A stretch of DNA of 64,000 nucleotides from DATDIC01 sp963777625 (GCA_963777625.1 CAVZRO010000021.1:257057-321056); one strand, 5' to 3'. Positions 36,484 to 46,095 are shown, numbered from the stretch's first letter. The notes: generated from the sequence alone by a model not told the origin. A program made the numbers and translations.

Positions 36484-38565
36484 GTGCAGCATGTCCTGGC
36501 CGCGCAGCAGGGCCGATTCGCGCTCTGGCTGCCGGTGTTCATGGGCGCCGGCACGCTGTTGTATTTCTCCCTCCGGTTCGAGCCGCCCCTCTGGGCAGGT
36601 GCAGCAATCGGCATCCCGACCGCGCTTGCCATCGTTGTCGCCCGAGGCTGGATGCGGATGCTGCTGGCGCCCGTGGTCGCGGCGACGCTCGGATTTGGCG
36701 CCGCGCAACTGGCGACCGCCCGCGCCCCGTTGCTGGAGGCCCTGCCGCGTCAGGCGGTGCGGATCACTGGCGTGGTCAGTGGCGTGGAGATGCTGCCGGA
36801 AGGCCGCCGGATCACGCTGAACCACGCGCGACTGGAACCCGGCGGGGCACTGCGACGGGCCATCCGGGTGCGGCTGCGCAACCAGGATCCGACCCCGATC
36901 GAGGCGGGCGACAGCATCGACGTCCGTGCCCTGGTGCAGGCCCCCTCGCCGCCCGCCTATCCCGGTGCCTGGGATTTGCAGCGGGACGCGTTCTACAGCG
37001 GATTGGCGGGGTACGGGTTCGCCCTCGGGCCGGCGGGGCTGATCTCCCGCCAGCCGGTCACCGGATTTGCCGGCTGGGTGCAGACCCTGCGGGAGACGAT
37101 CGCGCGCCGCTACCAGGCGGTTCTGCCGGGCGCGCCGGGGGCGGTCGGAGCGACCCTGCTGACCGGCGTGCCGTCCTCGATCCCGGAGGCCGACCGGGAC
37201 GCATTTCGTGCCTCCGGGCTGGCGCATCTGCTCGCGGTGGCGGGGTTGCATATCGGCATTGTCATGGGGCTCGCTTTCGGCGCCACCAGGCTGGTGCTGG
37301 TGCTGTGGGAGCACTCCGCGTTGCGCTGGCCAACCAAGCAGATCGCCGCCGTCGTCGCCCTGATTGCCGGCGGGCTGTACATGGTGCTGACCGGCATGCA
37401 CGTGCCGATCATCCGCAGCTTCGCCATGGCGGGGCTGTTCACGCTGGCGGTGCTGACCGGGCGGCGGGTGGTTTCATTGCGCGGGCTGGCGGTGGCGGCG
37501 ACAGTGTTGATCCTGGTCGAGCCGCAGCAGGTTCCGGGCGTATCGTTTCAAATGAGCTTTGCCGCCGTGCTGGCGCTGATCGCCGGATATGAGGCACTGC
37601 GCCCGCACCTGCATGCCCTGTATGGCGACGGCGCGCGGTGGCGGCGGGGGGTGCTGCACCTGGTGGCGCTGGCGCTGACCTCGGCGCTCGCCGGTACCGC
37701 GTCGGCGCCGTTCGGCGCTTACCATTTCGGGCGCATCCAGCTCTATTTCATTCCCGCCAACATGATCGCGGTGCCACTGACGGCGCTGTGGGTTATGCCG
37801 GCCGGGTTGATCGGGCTGCTGCTGATGCCGCTTGGGCTGGAGCGGGTGGCGCTGGTACCAATGGGATGGGGCCTGGATGCGATCCTGTGGGTGGCGCGCA
37901 CCACCGCGGCGCTGCCCCGGGCGACGGTGGACGTGCCGCATATGCCCGCCTGGGGACTGGCGCTGGTCGGGCTCGGGATGGCGTGGGCGGGACTGTGGCG
38001 CGGGCGGATCCGCCTGGCGGGCGTCGTTGTGCTGGCAGCCGGGTTAGTTTCTCCTGCAATCGTCCGGCCGCCCGACCTGCTGGTCTCCGCCGATGCACGG
38101 ATGATCGGGGTACGCACGCCGGCCGGAATGTTCGTCGAGCGCAAGGCGGGGGCATCGAAATTCACCCGCGATGCGTGGCGACAATACTGGGCGGATGGAC
38201 CCCCGATGCGACTGCCCCAGGTCGGGCAGGTCGCCGATGGTGCGATCGCGTGCACGGCGGCGGCATGCACAATCCAGGTTGGACCAGGGCCTGGGGGGCT
38301 GCTGCTGCGCAATGGCAAGGCGACGGATTGCGCGCTGTCGGTGCTGGTCACGCTGGGATGGGAGCACGGCACGGCGTGCCACGGGGTTCCAACGGTCGAT
38401 CGGGGCATGCTGCTGCGCGATGGCGCAGCCGCGATCTGGCTGGAAGCCGCCGGCGCGCGCGTGGTCACGGACCGGGACGTGCGGGGGCAACGGCCCTGGA
38501 TACCGGGGGCGCGGGCAGCGCGGCCATGGACCTCCGATCTGCCGCTCGCCCCGGCCGGGGCATAG
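36484..38565 (+). CDS. comEC: ComEC/Rec2-family DNA uptake channel protein
   Basis: This 693-residue polytopic membrane protein starts at a GTG (36484). The DUF4131 N-terminal domain (OB-like, VRITGVVSGVEMLPEGRRITL) is followed by the Competence domain with LLTGVPSSIPEADRDAFRASGLAHLLAVAGLHIGIVMG (signature around ASGLAHLLAVAGLH) and FQMSFAAVLALIAGYEALRP. The usual C-terminal metallo-beta-lactamase-like domain is reduced: the ~170 residues after the last membrane segment lack an HxHxDH motif. It forms the inner-membrane channel for transforming DNA. Confidence 0.9.
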   Translation: MQHVLAAQQGRFALWLPVFMGAGTLLYFSLRFEPPLWAGAAIGIPTALAIVVARGWMRMLLAPVVAATLGFGAAQLATARAPLLEALPRQAVRITGVVSGVEMLPEGRRITLNHARLEPGGALRRAIRVRLRNQDPTPIEAGDSIDVRALVQAPSPPAYPGAWDLQRDAFYSGLAGYGFALGPAGLISRQPVTGFAGWVQTLRETIARRYQAVLPGAPGAVGATLLTGVPSSIPEADRDAFRASGLAHLLAVAGLHIGIVMGLAFGATRLVLVLWEHSALRWPTKQIAAVVALIAGGLYMVLTGMHVPIIRSFAMAGLFTLAVLTGRRVVSLRGLAVAATVLILVEPQQVPGVSFQMSFAAVLALIAGYEALRPHLHALYGDGARWRRGVLHLVALALTSALAGTASAPFGAYHFGRIQLYFIPANMIAVPLTALWVMPAGLIGLLLMPLGLERVALVPMGWGLDAILWVARTTAALPRATVDVPHMPAWGLALVGLGMAWAGLWRGRIRLAGVVVLAAGLVSPAIVRPPDLLVSADARMIGVRTPAGMFVERKAGASKFTRDAWRQYWADGPPMRLPQVGQVADGAIACTAAACTIQVGPGPGGLLLRNGKATDCALSVLVTLGWEHGTACHGVPTVDRGMLLRDGAAAIWLEAAGARVVTDRDVRGQRPWIPGARAARPWTSDLPLAPAGA

Positions 38566-38593
38566 GCGTCTGCGACCCCGATCTCGCCAGCCC

Positions 38594-39505
38594 CTACCCC
38601 ATCCCCTCAAGCCACTGTTCCGCCGCCGTCCGCCCACCGTCGCACAGCCGCTGCAAAAACGGCCACGACGTATCCAGCGCGCTCGCCTGTGCCAGGTCTC
38701 CGATCGCCTCGGGCGCCGCGATCTCATGGAACCGCAGCGCGTCCAGCTTGCGGCACAGCTCCGACCGGAAGATCCGCCGCCGCCCGCAGGCCCGTCGCAG
38801 ATCCTCCACCGCCTCCTGCTCGCGCAGCAGCGATGCGTTGAACCCGATCTCCCGCACGCGCCGTGAAATCTCGTGCGACAGGTGCGGCACGCTCTCATGC
38901 AGGTCCGGCACCAGCCGCACCAGCAGGATATCCTCCGCCTCCGTATCGATCACCAATTGCCGCAACGGCGGATTGGCGCTGTATCCCCCATCCCAGTACG
39001 CTTCCCCCTCGATCTGCACCGCGTGTTGCAGGAACGGCAGGCAGGCCGAGGCCAGCACCGCGTCCAGCGTCACCTCGTCCTCCCGAAACAGCCGCGCATG
39101 CCCATCCCGCACCCGGGTCGCGGCAATCAGCAGCCGTACCGGAGACCCCGCCCGCAGCCGCGCGAAATCCACCATCTCGGCGAGCAGGTCGCGCAACGGG
39201 TTCAGCCCCAGCGGATTGAGCTGAGACGGCGAGCCCATTCGGCTCATCAGCGCCTCCAGGCTCCATGACGCCATCGGCCCGATGGCGAACCCGCCCGCGC
39301 CGACCCGGCTCCAGAATTGCCGCAGCCGTGCCCGTGCGCCGAGGCGCCCACCCTCGATCAGGCCGTCGGCCACCAACACCGCGTTCACCGCGCCGGCGCT
39401 CGCCCCGCTGATCACATCCAGGGAGACCTTCGCCTCCAGCAGCCGGTCCAGCACCCCCCAGGTGAAGGCACCGAACGAGCCGCCCCCCTGAAGTCCCAGC
39501 GACAT
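38594..39505 (-). CDS. Patatin-like phospholipase
   Basis: About 303 residues from an ATG at 39505 (MSLGLQGGGSFGAFTWGVLD); a TTG at 39538 would add 11 residues. Motifs: oxyanion loop GGGSFG, nucleophile GASAG, and catalytic Asp in YWDGGYSANPPL. It is a bacterial patatin (RssA-like subgroup) acting as a lipid acyl hydrolase, probably cytosolic or membrane-peripheral. It converges with comEC across 28 bases. An inverted-repeat-free AT-leaning gap separates it from the divergent small gene. Confidence 0.9.
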   Translation of the reverse strand: MSLGLQGGGSFGAFTWGVLDRLLEAKVSLDVISGASAGAVNAVLVADGLIEGGRLGARARLRQFWSRVGAGGFAIGPMASWSLEALMSRMGSPSQLNPLGLNPLRDLLAEMVDFARLRAGSPVRLLIAATRVRDGHARLFREDEVTLDAVLASACLPFLQHAVQIEGEAYWDGGYSANPPLRQLVIDTEAEDILLVRLVPDLHESVPHLSHEISRRVREIGFNASLLREQEAVEDLRRACGRRRIFRSELCRKLDALRFHEIAAPEAIGDLAQASALDTSWPFLQRLCDGGRTAAEQWLEGMG

Positions 39506-39697
39506 GCAACAACGCGTTCCAAGTAGCTGATCTGTCAAAATTCCGCTCCGTCATAATGGCAAGGCGAACGCAATATTGGCACCTCCTGATCGGGATTTGC
39601 TGCATCGCAGCAATTCGTGATCCTGGCAGAGACTCGCAACCCCGAGGGATGTTCAAGCGCTCTTCATTGAACTACCCCTCCACGAGGCGAGGCTTCG

Positions 39698-40082
39698 ATG
39701 CCCGACAACCCGTTGATCGACACCCCCGAACACGAACAGCGCATCCGCGAACGGGCCTATCATCTGTGGCAGGCGGACGGTTCTCCGCACGGCCGCGACA
39801 CGGAGGTACCGGGAACGGGCGCGCGAACTGGTCGGGATGGAGGACAGCGCGGGCTCCGGCCTGCTGCCCAATCCCGAGACCCATCCCACCATGCTATCAG
39901 GCCAAACGGAGGGCGTTGAGGAAGCCGAAATCCAGCAAAACTACGGCGAATTCCCTGATCGTTTCGCCGATCAGGGGGAATGGCAGCAAACCCCTGAGGC
40001 TCGCCACAGCAAACGCGGCCGCCGGCGGAGGCAAGCAAGATCGGCGATCGCCGGTACTCCAAAGCCCGCCGGGTCCAGCTAA
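39698..40082 (+). CDS. DUF2934 domain protein, frame broken near 39808
   Basis: MPDNPLIDTPEHEQRIRERAYHLWQADGSPHGRD is the DUF2934 motif (E-x-RIRERAYxLWxxDGxPxGR). One extra G near 39808 interrupts it; without it YRERARELVGMEDSAGSGLLPNPE follows and the protein is ~127 residues with a basic tail. DUF2934 proteins are short, of unknown role, common in alphaproteobacteria and sometimes stress-associated. A stretch with repeated Glu/Gln follows (EGVEEAEIQQNYGEFPDRFADQGEW). Confidence 0.78.
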
Positions 40083-40126
40083 TCGGGCGGCTGGCACGCA
40101 TCTGCCTGCCGCAGCATACTTGCTGC

Positions 40127-40642
40127 ATGACGCTGATCGAACCCGCCTTGCTGCAAACCGCCGCGACGCTGTTGCAGGAATGCCGCGCCCGCGGGCTGAA
40201 GCTCGCTACGGTGGAAAGCTGCACCGGCGGGCTGATTGCCGCGGTGCTGACCGCGATACCCGGCTCGTCCGACGTGGTCGAACGCGGTTTCGTAACCTAC
40301 TCCGATGAAGCCAAGGCCGAGCTGGTCGGCGTACCCCTGGCGCTGATTGCCGAGCATGGGGCGGTCAGCGAGCCGGTGGCGCGCCAGATGGCGGAAGGCG
40401 GAGCGGTGCACTCGCCGGCCGATATCGTCGTGTCGGTAACCGGCGTGGCCGGCCCAGGCGGCGGAAGCGCAGCCAAACCGGTCGGCCTGGTCTGGTTCGG
40501 CCTCGCCCGCCGCGATGGTCCAACGCTTACCGAACGCCAGATTTTCCCCGGCGACCGCACCCTGGTCCGCGCCGCCACGGTCGAGCGAGCCTTCGCGCTG
40601 ATCCGCGCCGCACTATCGGTGCCGCCCCGGCACTCGCCATGA
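40127..40642 (+). CDS. pncC: CinA-family nicotinamide-nucleotide amidohydrolase
   Basis: This encodes 171 residues, the stand-alone CinA C-terminal domain. It deamidates nicotinamide mononucleotide to nicotinate mononucleotide in NAD salvage. Motifs: LATVESCTGGLIAAVLTAIPGSS (catalytic Ser region), GFVTYSDEAKAELVGV, GAVSEPVARQMAEG, and SVTGVAGPGGGSAAKPVGLVWFG. It ends about 110 bases before the group II intron. Confidence 0.93.
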   Translation: MTLIEPALLQTAATLLQECRARGLKLATVESCTGGLIAAVLTAIPGSSDVVERGFVTYSDEAKAELVGVPLALIAEHGAVSEPVARQMAEGGAVHSPADIVVSVTGVAGPGGGSAAKPVGLVWFGLARRDGPTLTERQIFPGDRTLVRAATVERAFALIRAALSVPPRHSP

Positions 40643-40785
40643 AACGACAGCCTCGGATCGCCCTTCCCGCGACAGCCGCAGCCGCCGGCGAAGCGCGACG
40701 AAACCCGCCCGGTCACCGTATGGGGTCGTTCGGAAACAACCGCGTCATCCCGATAGGGGTCGGGAAGGCTTGCCTCCCCGCCCTC

Positions 40786-40819
40786 CGAACCGTGCGTGCG
40801 GTTTTCCCGCACACGGCTC
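40786..40819 (-). ncRNA. Group II intron domain V
   Basis: A 34-nt hairpin beginning GAGCCGUGUGCGG, closed by GAAAA-like loop residues, and returning CCGCACGCACGGUUCG. It includes the catalytic AGC-type triad region and the bulge typical of bacterial domain V. It lies 18 bases after the maturase stop region, as expected. Confidence 0.8.
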
Positions 40820-40836
40820 TCCAGTTGTTGGTTTCC

Positions 40837-42276
40837 TCATCGGGAGTGTCTCGCCTGCTCGAAGGCGGTGCGAAGGGTGAGCAGCCCATGAGCAGCGAAG
40901 AAGGCATTGGGCCAGCGTTGGTGATCGGCCGCGCATCGCCCGATGCCGGGGCGCTTCTCCTGCTTGCGCAGGATGGCGCGGAGGCGTCGGCGCACGAAGC
41001 CGTCGAGGACGCCGTACAAAGCTGGCGTGGCATGCTTGAAGTAGCCAAACCATCCCCGAAGTATCGGGTTGAGGTCGTGAATGATCCGCCCGAGGCTGTC
41101 GCCTCGGCTACGGAGCGTTCGCGCCCTCACCTTGTCCTTCAGCGCCTTCAGGCTCTTCTTGCGAACCAGCCGTCGGCCTGCCTCGAACCGGTAGCCGAGG
41201 AAGTCGAACCCCCGCCCCGGTTGTTGGCAGTCACCGATCCGCGTCTTGTCCGGGTGCAGCGTAAGCCCGTTCTCCGCCACCCATGCCTGCACGTCGTGCA
41301 GGGCAGCCTCGGCCTCCGCTTGCGTGCGGCACAGGATCACGAAGTCATCGGCATAGCGCACCATCCGTCGTCCGCTCCGCTGCATCAGACAATCCAGCGG
41401 ATGCAGATACAGGTTGGCCAGCAGCGGCGAGATCACCGCGCCTTGCGGCGTGCCGCTCGTCGGTTGCCACCGTTCCATGCCCTTCATGATGTCCTGCCGC
41501 AGGAAGCTCTCGATCAGCGCCAGCACGCGGCCATCGCTGATCGATGCTTCCACCAGGGTCATCAGCCGTTCGTGCGGGATCGTGTCGAAGTAGCTCGCGA
41601 GGTCGGCGTCCACCACGAAGGTGAACCCCTCTTTCACCAGCCGATCGACTTCCCGCAGCGCCTCCTTGCAATGCCGTCCCGGACGGAAGCCGTAGCTACC
41701 CGGCCGGAACTGCACCTCAAAGATTGGCTCAATGACCATCTTCAGAGCCGTCTGCACGATACGGTCCTTGATCGTCGGTATCCCCAGCGGCCGAGTTCGT
41801 CCATCGCCCTTGGGAATCTCCACCCGCTTGACCGGGCTCGGCCGGTAGCTGCCGTCCTTCAGATCGTCATGAAGCTCGTGCAGATACCGTTCCGCCTGCG
41901 CCGCGAACCGCTCGATGCTCTGGCCATCCACCCCCGACGCCCCCTTGTTCCGCGCGACTTTCCGCCATGCGCCGTCGAGAGTTGTCGGTCGGATGACCTT
42001 GTCCACCAGGCTGAACCATTTGCCTCCTGTGACGCCGTTGTCCAGCGCCGACACCATGCGCTCTGTCCAGATCGAAGCTTCCACCCACCACCATTGGCGC
42101 TCGTGGGTCTCTGTCCCTTGCTTAGTCCGATCGGGCACTGCCGAGACTGTTCCTTGCTCCATCCCAGACCTCGCACATCCAACTTCCTGCCTCCCTTCCC
42201 TCGGAGCGGTTTTGCTTCCCGTTCCTTCGCCGCTGTTCGCAGCCTCGGTACTATGAAGGCTCTGACTCCTGTCCAT
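40837..42276 (-). CDS. ltrA: Group II intron reverse transcriptase/maturase
   Basis: A 479-residue intron-encoded protein; start at 42276 behind GGGGTGAG (a later ATG before EQGTVSA is possible). RT blocks: NKGASGVDGQSIERF, IPKGDGRTRPLGIPTIKDRIVQ, GFRPGRHCKEAL, VVDADLASYFDTIPHERLM, SGTPQGAVISPLLANLYLHPLD, and the catalytic VRYADDFVIL. The maturase (GIIM) domain has LNPILRGWFGYFKHA. There is no HNH endonuclease domain, fitting an intron that targets hairpins or replication forks. The frame is intact, so mobility is plausible. Confidence 0.95.
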   Translation of the reverse strand: MDRSQSLHSTEAANSGEGTGSKTAPREGRQEVGCARSGMEQGTVSAVPDRTKQGTETHERQWWWVEASIWTERMVSALDNGVTGGKWFSLVDKVIRPTTLDGAWRKVARNKGASGVDGQSIERFAAQAERYLHELHDDLKDGSYRPSPVKRVEIPKGDGRTRPLGIPTIKDRIVQTALKMVIEPIFEVQFRPGSYGFRPGRHCKEALREVDRLVKEGFTFVVDADLASYFDTIPHERLMTLVEASISDGRVLALIESFLRQDIMKGMERWQPTSGTPQGAVISPLLANLYLHPLDCLMQRSGRRMVRYADDFVILCRTQAEAEAALHDVQAWVAENGLTLHPDKTRIGDCQQPGRGFDFLGYRFEAGRRLVRKKSLKALKDKVRARTLRSRGDSLGRIIHDLNPILRGWFGYFKHATPALYGVLDGFVRRRLRAILRKQEKRPGIGRCAADHQRWPNAFFAAHGLLTLRTAFEQARHSR

Positions 42277-42591
42277 CTCACCCCGATCGACAGGTCTCTC
42301 CGCTTACTCCGCCTTGCCGTCCCAACATTCCGTCCTCAACCACGCGGGCTGCCCTCCGGTCGCTTTATCAGTCGCCTCAGCGCCAGCGGTTGCTTCCAGG
42401 CTTCGCCACAAATGAGCAGGCTCGCCGCAGCTTCACGCCGAATCAGGTTCGTTATCCTACGGACTGTCGGTTCCCCTCCGGTTGCTCTCCACCCCGCCTT
42501 GCGGCGACGCAGTTACCTTCGAATACAGAGCCTGCGACAGGCTCTCGCACGGACTTCGCACCGTGCTGACAAAGCGTCCTCGCGGACGCAC

Positions 42592-42657
42592 TCATTCCCG
42601 CGAATGCGGGAATCCCGCCGCCCGCTGGATTCCCGCTTCGCGGGAATGACGGTCGAT
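42592..42657. repeat. Palindromic ATTCCCGCG repeat pair at the intron 5' junction
   Basis: TCATTCCCGCGAATGCGGGAAT and GGATTCCCGCTTCGCGGGAATG are two self-complementary units, together forming a larger inverted repeat. The same family recurs at 45887-45931, 57067-57095 and 60264-60288. The intron begins at the base next to this hairpin. Confidence 0.8.
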
Positions 42658-42719
42658 TCGGTTATTTCATGACGAGCCCAGATGACACCACCCATTCGCG
42701 GCTTCTGCCGTAATTCAGG

Positions 42720-44093
42720 ATGACTGAAACAATCCTGCCCGAGACGTCATCACGACATCCGACCGCCCGTGCCCACGTCCTACCGCTGCTCGATCGCATC
42801 GGTGTGGTCGCCGCGCTGGCGACGCCGCTTCTGTTGCTGCACGCGCCCAGCGCCGCCGAGGGGACTATCGCGCTTACTGGCCTCTGCTTCCTCGGCCGTG
42901 CCGCGCTGCTGCGCGACTGGCGTTGGCTCCGAACTGCCTGGGTCCCAGTTGCTCTCGCCTGGTGGGCATGGATCACGTTCTGCTCACTGCCCGTCCCGGC
43001 GCTCGGTCTCGGCCCAGGAGGCGTTCATTCGCTTATCGAATCCGTTGCCGTCGTCCGGTTCCTGCTGTTCGCCGCCGCGTTGGAGCACTGGATCCTCCGC
43101 CCGCCCGGCCCCCGTCGCTGGCTGTTCTGGATCGTTGCCGCCGCCGCGGCATGGATCGCCCTGGAATCGCTCCAGCAATTGCTGACCGGACGCAACCTGC
43201 TCGGCTACCCGCGCGGCGGCGATGGCGAGCTGACCGGCCCGTTCCGCAAACCCCGCGCCGGTCCGCCGCTGTCTCGCATCCTGTTCCCGGCGATTCTTCC
43301 GCTCGCCGCCGGCCTGCTCGAACGCCGCCGTATTTTCCCCGCTCTCGGCAGCTACGCGCTGCTGCTGGGTGGCGTGATGATCATGGTGCTGATCGGTCAA
43401 CGCATGCCGCTGATGCTGACCGGGCTCGGCCTGGTCGTGGCCGCCATCCTCCTGCCGCGGCTGCGGCCGGTGGTGATCGCGGCCGGGCTCGCCGGGTTAG
43501 TTCTCGTCGGCACGTCGGCCGTCGTGTCGCCTCCCACCTATCACCGGCTGGTCCTGAAATTCAGCCAGCAGATGGAATCGTTCCCCACCAGCCAGTACGG
43601 CCAGCTCTACGCCCGCGCCTGGCATATCGGGCAGGCGCGCCCGCTGGTCGGCCGCGGCTTCGACGGGTTCCGCACCGGCTGCCCGATGCCACGTTATTTC
43701 GGCCCCAGCTTCGACGGCCGCCAGCCGCAGGGCGGAGGCGACGACATCTGTGCCGCCCACCCGCATAATTTTTACGCCCAGGCGCTCGACGACGGCGGCT
43801 TCCCCGGGCTGCTGCTGTTCTGCGCCACCGTGCTGGCCTGGCTGGCGCCGCTCGCCCGTGGCCTGTGGCGACACCCAGCGCCGCTCCGTGTCGCGCTGTT
43901 CGCCAGCGTCCTGGTTCAGCTCTGGCCGCTCGCCTCCACCAGCGATTTCGTCAATATGCCCATGGGCGGCTGGCTGTTCCTGCTGCTCGGCTGGGCCCTG
44001 GCGGAGGCCCGCTGGCCGGCCCCGTCCGGACCTGCCAAACTCGCCGCGCGAACCGAGCACCGCATCCCGGAGCCTGTCGCTGAGCGACCCTGA
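42720..44093 (+). CDS. O-antigen ligase/polymerase-like membrane protein
   Basis: This encodes 457 residues with about ten or more membrane segments. A large periplasmic loop carries the Wzy_C-type region, with ARAWHIGQARPLVGRGFDGFR and AHPHNFYAQALDDGGFPGLLLF; the H-P-H-N motif is typical of WaaL-like ligases and polymerases. Role: ligation or polymerisation of surface polysaccharide at the periplasmic face. It overlaps or abuts the GT9 gene, which supports an LPS role. Confidence 0.85.
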   Translation: MTETILPETSSRHPTARAHVLPLLDRIGVVAALATPLLLLHAPSAAEGTIALTGLCFLGRAALLRDWRWLRTAWVPVALAWWAWITFCSLPVPALGLGPGGVHSLIESVAVVRFLLFAAALEHWILRPPGPRRWLFWIVAAAAAWIALESLQQLLTGRNLLGYPRGGDGELTGPFRKPRAGPPLSRILFPAILPLAAGLLERRRIFPALGSYALLLGGVMIMVLIGQRMPLMLTGLGLVVAAILLPRLRPVVIAAGLAGLVLVGTSAVVSPPTYHRLVLKFSQQMESFPTSQYGQLYARAWHIGQARPLVGRGFDGFRTGCPMPRYFGPSFDGRQPQGGGDDICAAHPHNFYAQALDDGGFPGLLLFCATVLAWLAPLARGLWRHPAPLRVALFASVLVQLWPLASTSDFVNMPMGGWLFLLLGWALAEARWPAPSGPAKLAARTEHRIPEPVAERP

Positions 44094-45118
44094 CCGCACC
44101 GCCGTCATCCAACCGCTGCCCGGAATCGGCGACATGATCTGGCATCTGCCGCACATTCGGGCGCTGGCAGCGCGCTGGGGCAGCCCGGTGCTTCTGGTCG
44201 CCAAGCCGCGTTCCGCCGCCGACCAGTTGTTTGCCGCTGAAAGCACCGTGGCCGACGTGCTGTGGATGGACCGCAACCCGGAGAATCGCACTGGCCGCCA
44301 TGACGGGCCGGCCGGCCTGCTGCGGCTGGTGGCCGCCCTGCGCGCCCGCCGCCTGCGTCGCGCGATCCTGCTGCACCACAGCCGCACGCTGGCCTTGGCC
44401 ATGCTGGCCGCCGGCATCACCGAGCGGTACGGCTACGGGTTCCCCACCCAGCGCCCGTTCCTCAACCGCCCGCCATTCCTGCCCAACGCGTCGCAGAGCC
44501 TGCACCCTTACGATCAGGCGACCGCCTGGCTCGCTGCGGCCGGCATCCCCTTGGCAGACCCGGAACCAAGGCTGCCGATCAGCCCGCGCGCCCGCCGTGC
44601 CGTGCGCGAACGCCTGGGCCCGGCTCGCGGCGGACTGCTGCTGTTCGGGATCGGCAGCTCCGAGCCCTACAAGCAGTGGGGCGCCGATCGTTTCGCCATG
44701 CTGGCCGCCGCGCTGGCCCAGGCCGGCTGGCGCCGTTTCGCCCTGGCCGGCGGCGTGGCCGAGGCCACTCTGGCGGCGGAGATCTGCACCCGCTTAGCCG
44801 ATACGGCCGAAATCATCCCGGCGATCGCCTGGACGCTTCCGGAGTTGGCCGCGCTGGCCGCCGAATTCGGCATTCTACGTCGGCAACGACACTGGCGTGC
44901 TGAACCTCGCCGCCGCGGTCGGGCTGCGCAGTTACGGCCTGTTCGGGGCGGTGCCGCCGTTCCATCATGCCAGCCGGATCGTGCCCGTCCTGCCGCCGGA
45001 CGGCCGCGTTTCGCTAGAGGACGGAATGGCCCGGATCACGCCCAAATCCGTGCTCGCCGCGATCCGTACCGATCGCGGATCGCTGGCGCCGCTCGGCGGC
45101 TCGGACGCGGTGGCGTAG
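44074..45118 (+). CDS. Glycosyltransferase family 9 (heptosyltransferase-like), frame broken near 44868, start unclear
   Basis: The open frame begins within the end of the ligase gene. No ATG, GTG or TTG precedes DRTAVIQPLPGIGDMIWHLPHIRALA, so the start is uncertain (CTG at 44074 or 44080, or another base error). GT9 features: the N-terminal PGIGDMIWHLP, LLFGIGSSEPYKQWGADRFAMLAAAL, and, after one extra T near 44868 is removed, AFYVGNDTGVLNLAAAVGL, the family's NDTG motif. About 345 residues result. It probably adds heptose or another sugar to the LPS core. Confidence 0.8.
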
Positions 45119-45308
45119 CGAACGCCCAACCAGATCGCGCCAGTATATGACCCTGACCCGTACCGCACCTCACCGGACGTGTGGTGTCGTAATCGACGCG
45201 GCAGCTTGACCTCCGTGGTTCTCCGTGTGTCCTTCGTGGTCCTCCGTGTGAACCTCTTCCCCCGTTTCACGCTGCGCCGGACCTGTACGCAATCAGAGCC
45301 ACAGTCGA
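45119..45308. other. Intergenic stretch with a reiterated CCTCCGTG-type sequence
   Basis: Around 45208-45254, variants of CTCCGTGG/TTCTCCGTGTG/TCCTTCGTGG/TCCTCCGTGTG occur in near-direct repetition. Similar sequences occur between genes in many bacteria. No gene is seen. Confidence 0.4.
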
Positions 45309-45776
45309 ATGTCCCAGCTCTACCTCGAAGACCTTCACATCGGTCAGCGCTTCCGCAGCGAAACAGCCGAGCTGACTGCCGCCGAAATCCGCGATTTCGC
45401 CGCCCAGTGGGACCCGCAACCGTTTCACCTGGACGAAACCGCCGCCCGCCAGTCGCTGTTCGGTGGCTTGGCCGCCAGCGGCTGGCACACCGCCGCGATC
45501 AGCATGCGGCTGCTCGTCGCCGGAGGGCTGCCGTTGGCCAGCGGCATCATCGGTACCGGCGGTGAGCTGCTCTGGCTCAAGCCCGTCCGCCCTGGCGACA
45601 CACTGCACGTCGAAACCGAAATCCTCGACATCGTCCCGTCCCGCTCCCACCCCGATCGCGGCATGGTCCAGGTGCGCTGCGTCACCCTGAACCAGCACGA
45701 CGAAACAGTGCAGAGCTTCTCCCCGAAGTTGGTGGTGATGCGCCACCCCGCTCACGCAGTTACCAATGTACCATAA
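45309..45776 (+). CDS. MaoC-like (R)-specific enoyl-CoA hydratase/dehydratase
   Basis: A 155-residue single hot-dog domain. The hydratase 2 motif is clear: FAAQWDPQPFHLDETAARQSLFGGLAASGWHT, with catalytic Asp and His in the D-x-x-P-x-H pattern. It hydrates trans-2-enoyl-CoA or acts on related thioesters. No operon partner is obvious; the preceding gene ends 190 bases upstream. Confidence 0.9.
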   Translation: MSQLYLEDLHIGQRFRSETAELTAAEIRDFAAQWDPQPFHLDETAARQSLFGGLAASGWHTAAISMRLLVAGGLPLASGIIGTGGELLWLKPVRPGDTLHVETEILDIVPSRSHPDRGMVQVRCVTLNQHDETVQSFSPKLVVMRHPAHAVTNVP

Positions 45777-46095
45777 CGGTCTTTCCGGGAGCACATAGTG
45801 CTTGCCTGATCAGAGCGCGATCATCTGAAACCAACCGCCCCGAAGGGCAGACCCATTCCCGTTCCCCCGTCATTCGCCGCCCCCCGTCATTCCCGCGAAA
45901 GCGCGCGAAAGCGGGAATCCAGCGGTAGTCCGTGCAACCATGACCGCCTCATGGTCACCTGCGCGAACCTGACGAAGGAGCGTAAACCTCTCGAACGGCT
46001 GATATGATACCATCACGACCGGGCCATCCACGTCGTGCCGCCGCGGCAGCAACCACCCCATCACCCCGCTGCCATGAGTTCTCATCGCTGCCCGG
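45777..46095. repeat. Intergenic region with palindromic ATTCCCGCG repeat
   Basis: 45887-45931 contains CGTCATTCCCGCGAAAGCG followed by GCGAAAGCGGGAATCCAGCG, a member of the dispersed palindrome family with a partly duplicated stem. The remainder has no recognised gene and may include the terminator of the sialidase operon, which ends at 46096. Confidence 0.6.

Larger units (their letters stand above)
40753..42591 (-). mobile_element. Group II intron with intron-encoded protein
   Basis: Read on the minus strand, the 5' end is GTGCG at 42591-42587 and the 3' end is GACCCCTAT at 40753. Domain V is the hairpin at 40786-40819 (GAGCCGTGTGCGG / CCGCACGCACGGTTCG with a GAAA-type loop), followed by a short domain VI. 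About 315 bases of structured 5' RNA precede the maturase gene. The intron lies directly next to an inverted repeat at 42592-42657, the position expected of introns that target hairpins (group IIC-type). Exact ends are inferred from motifs. Confidence 0.82.

Noticed and set aside
40639..42672. A 677-codon plus-strand open frame
   Set aside because: It is antisense to the group II intron maturase and its RNA domains; no protein motif.
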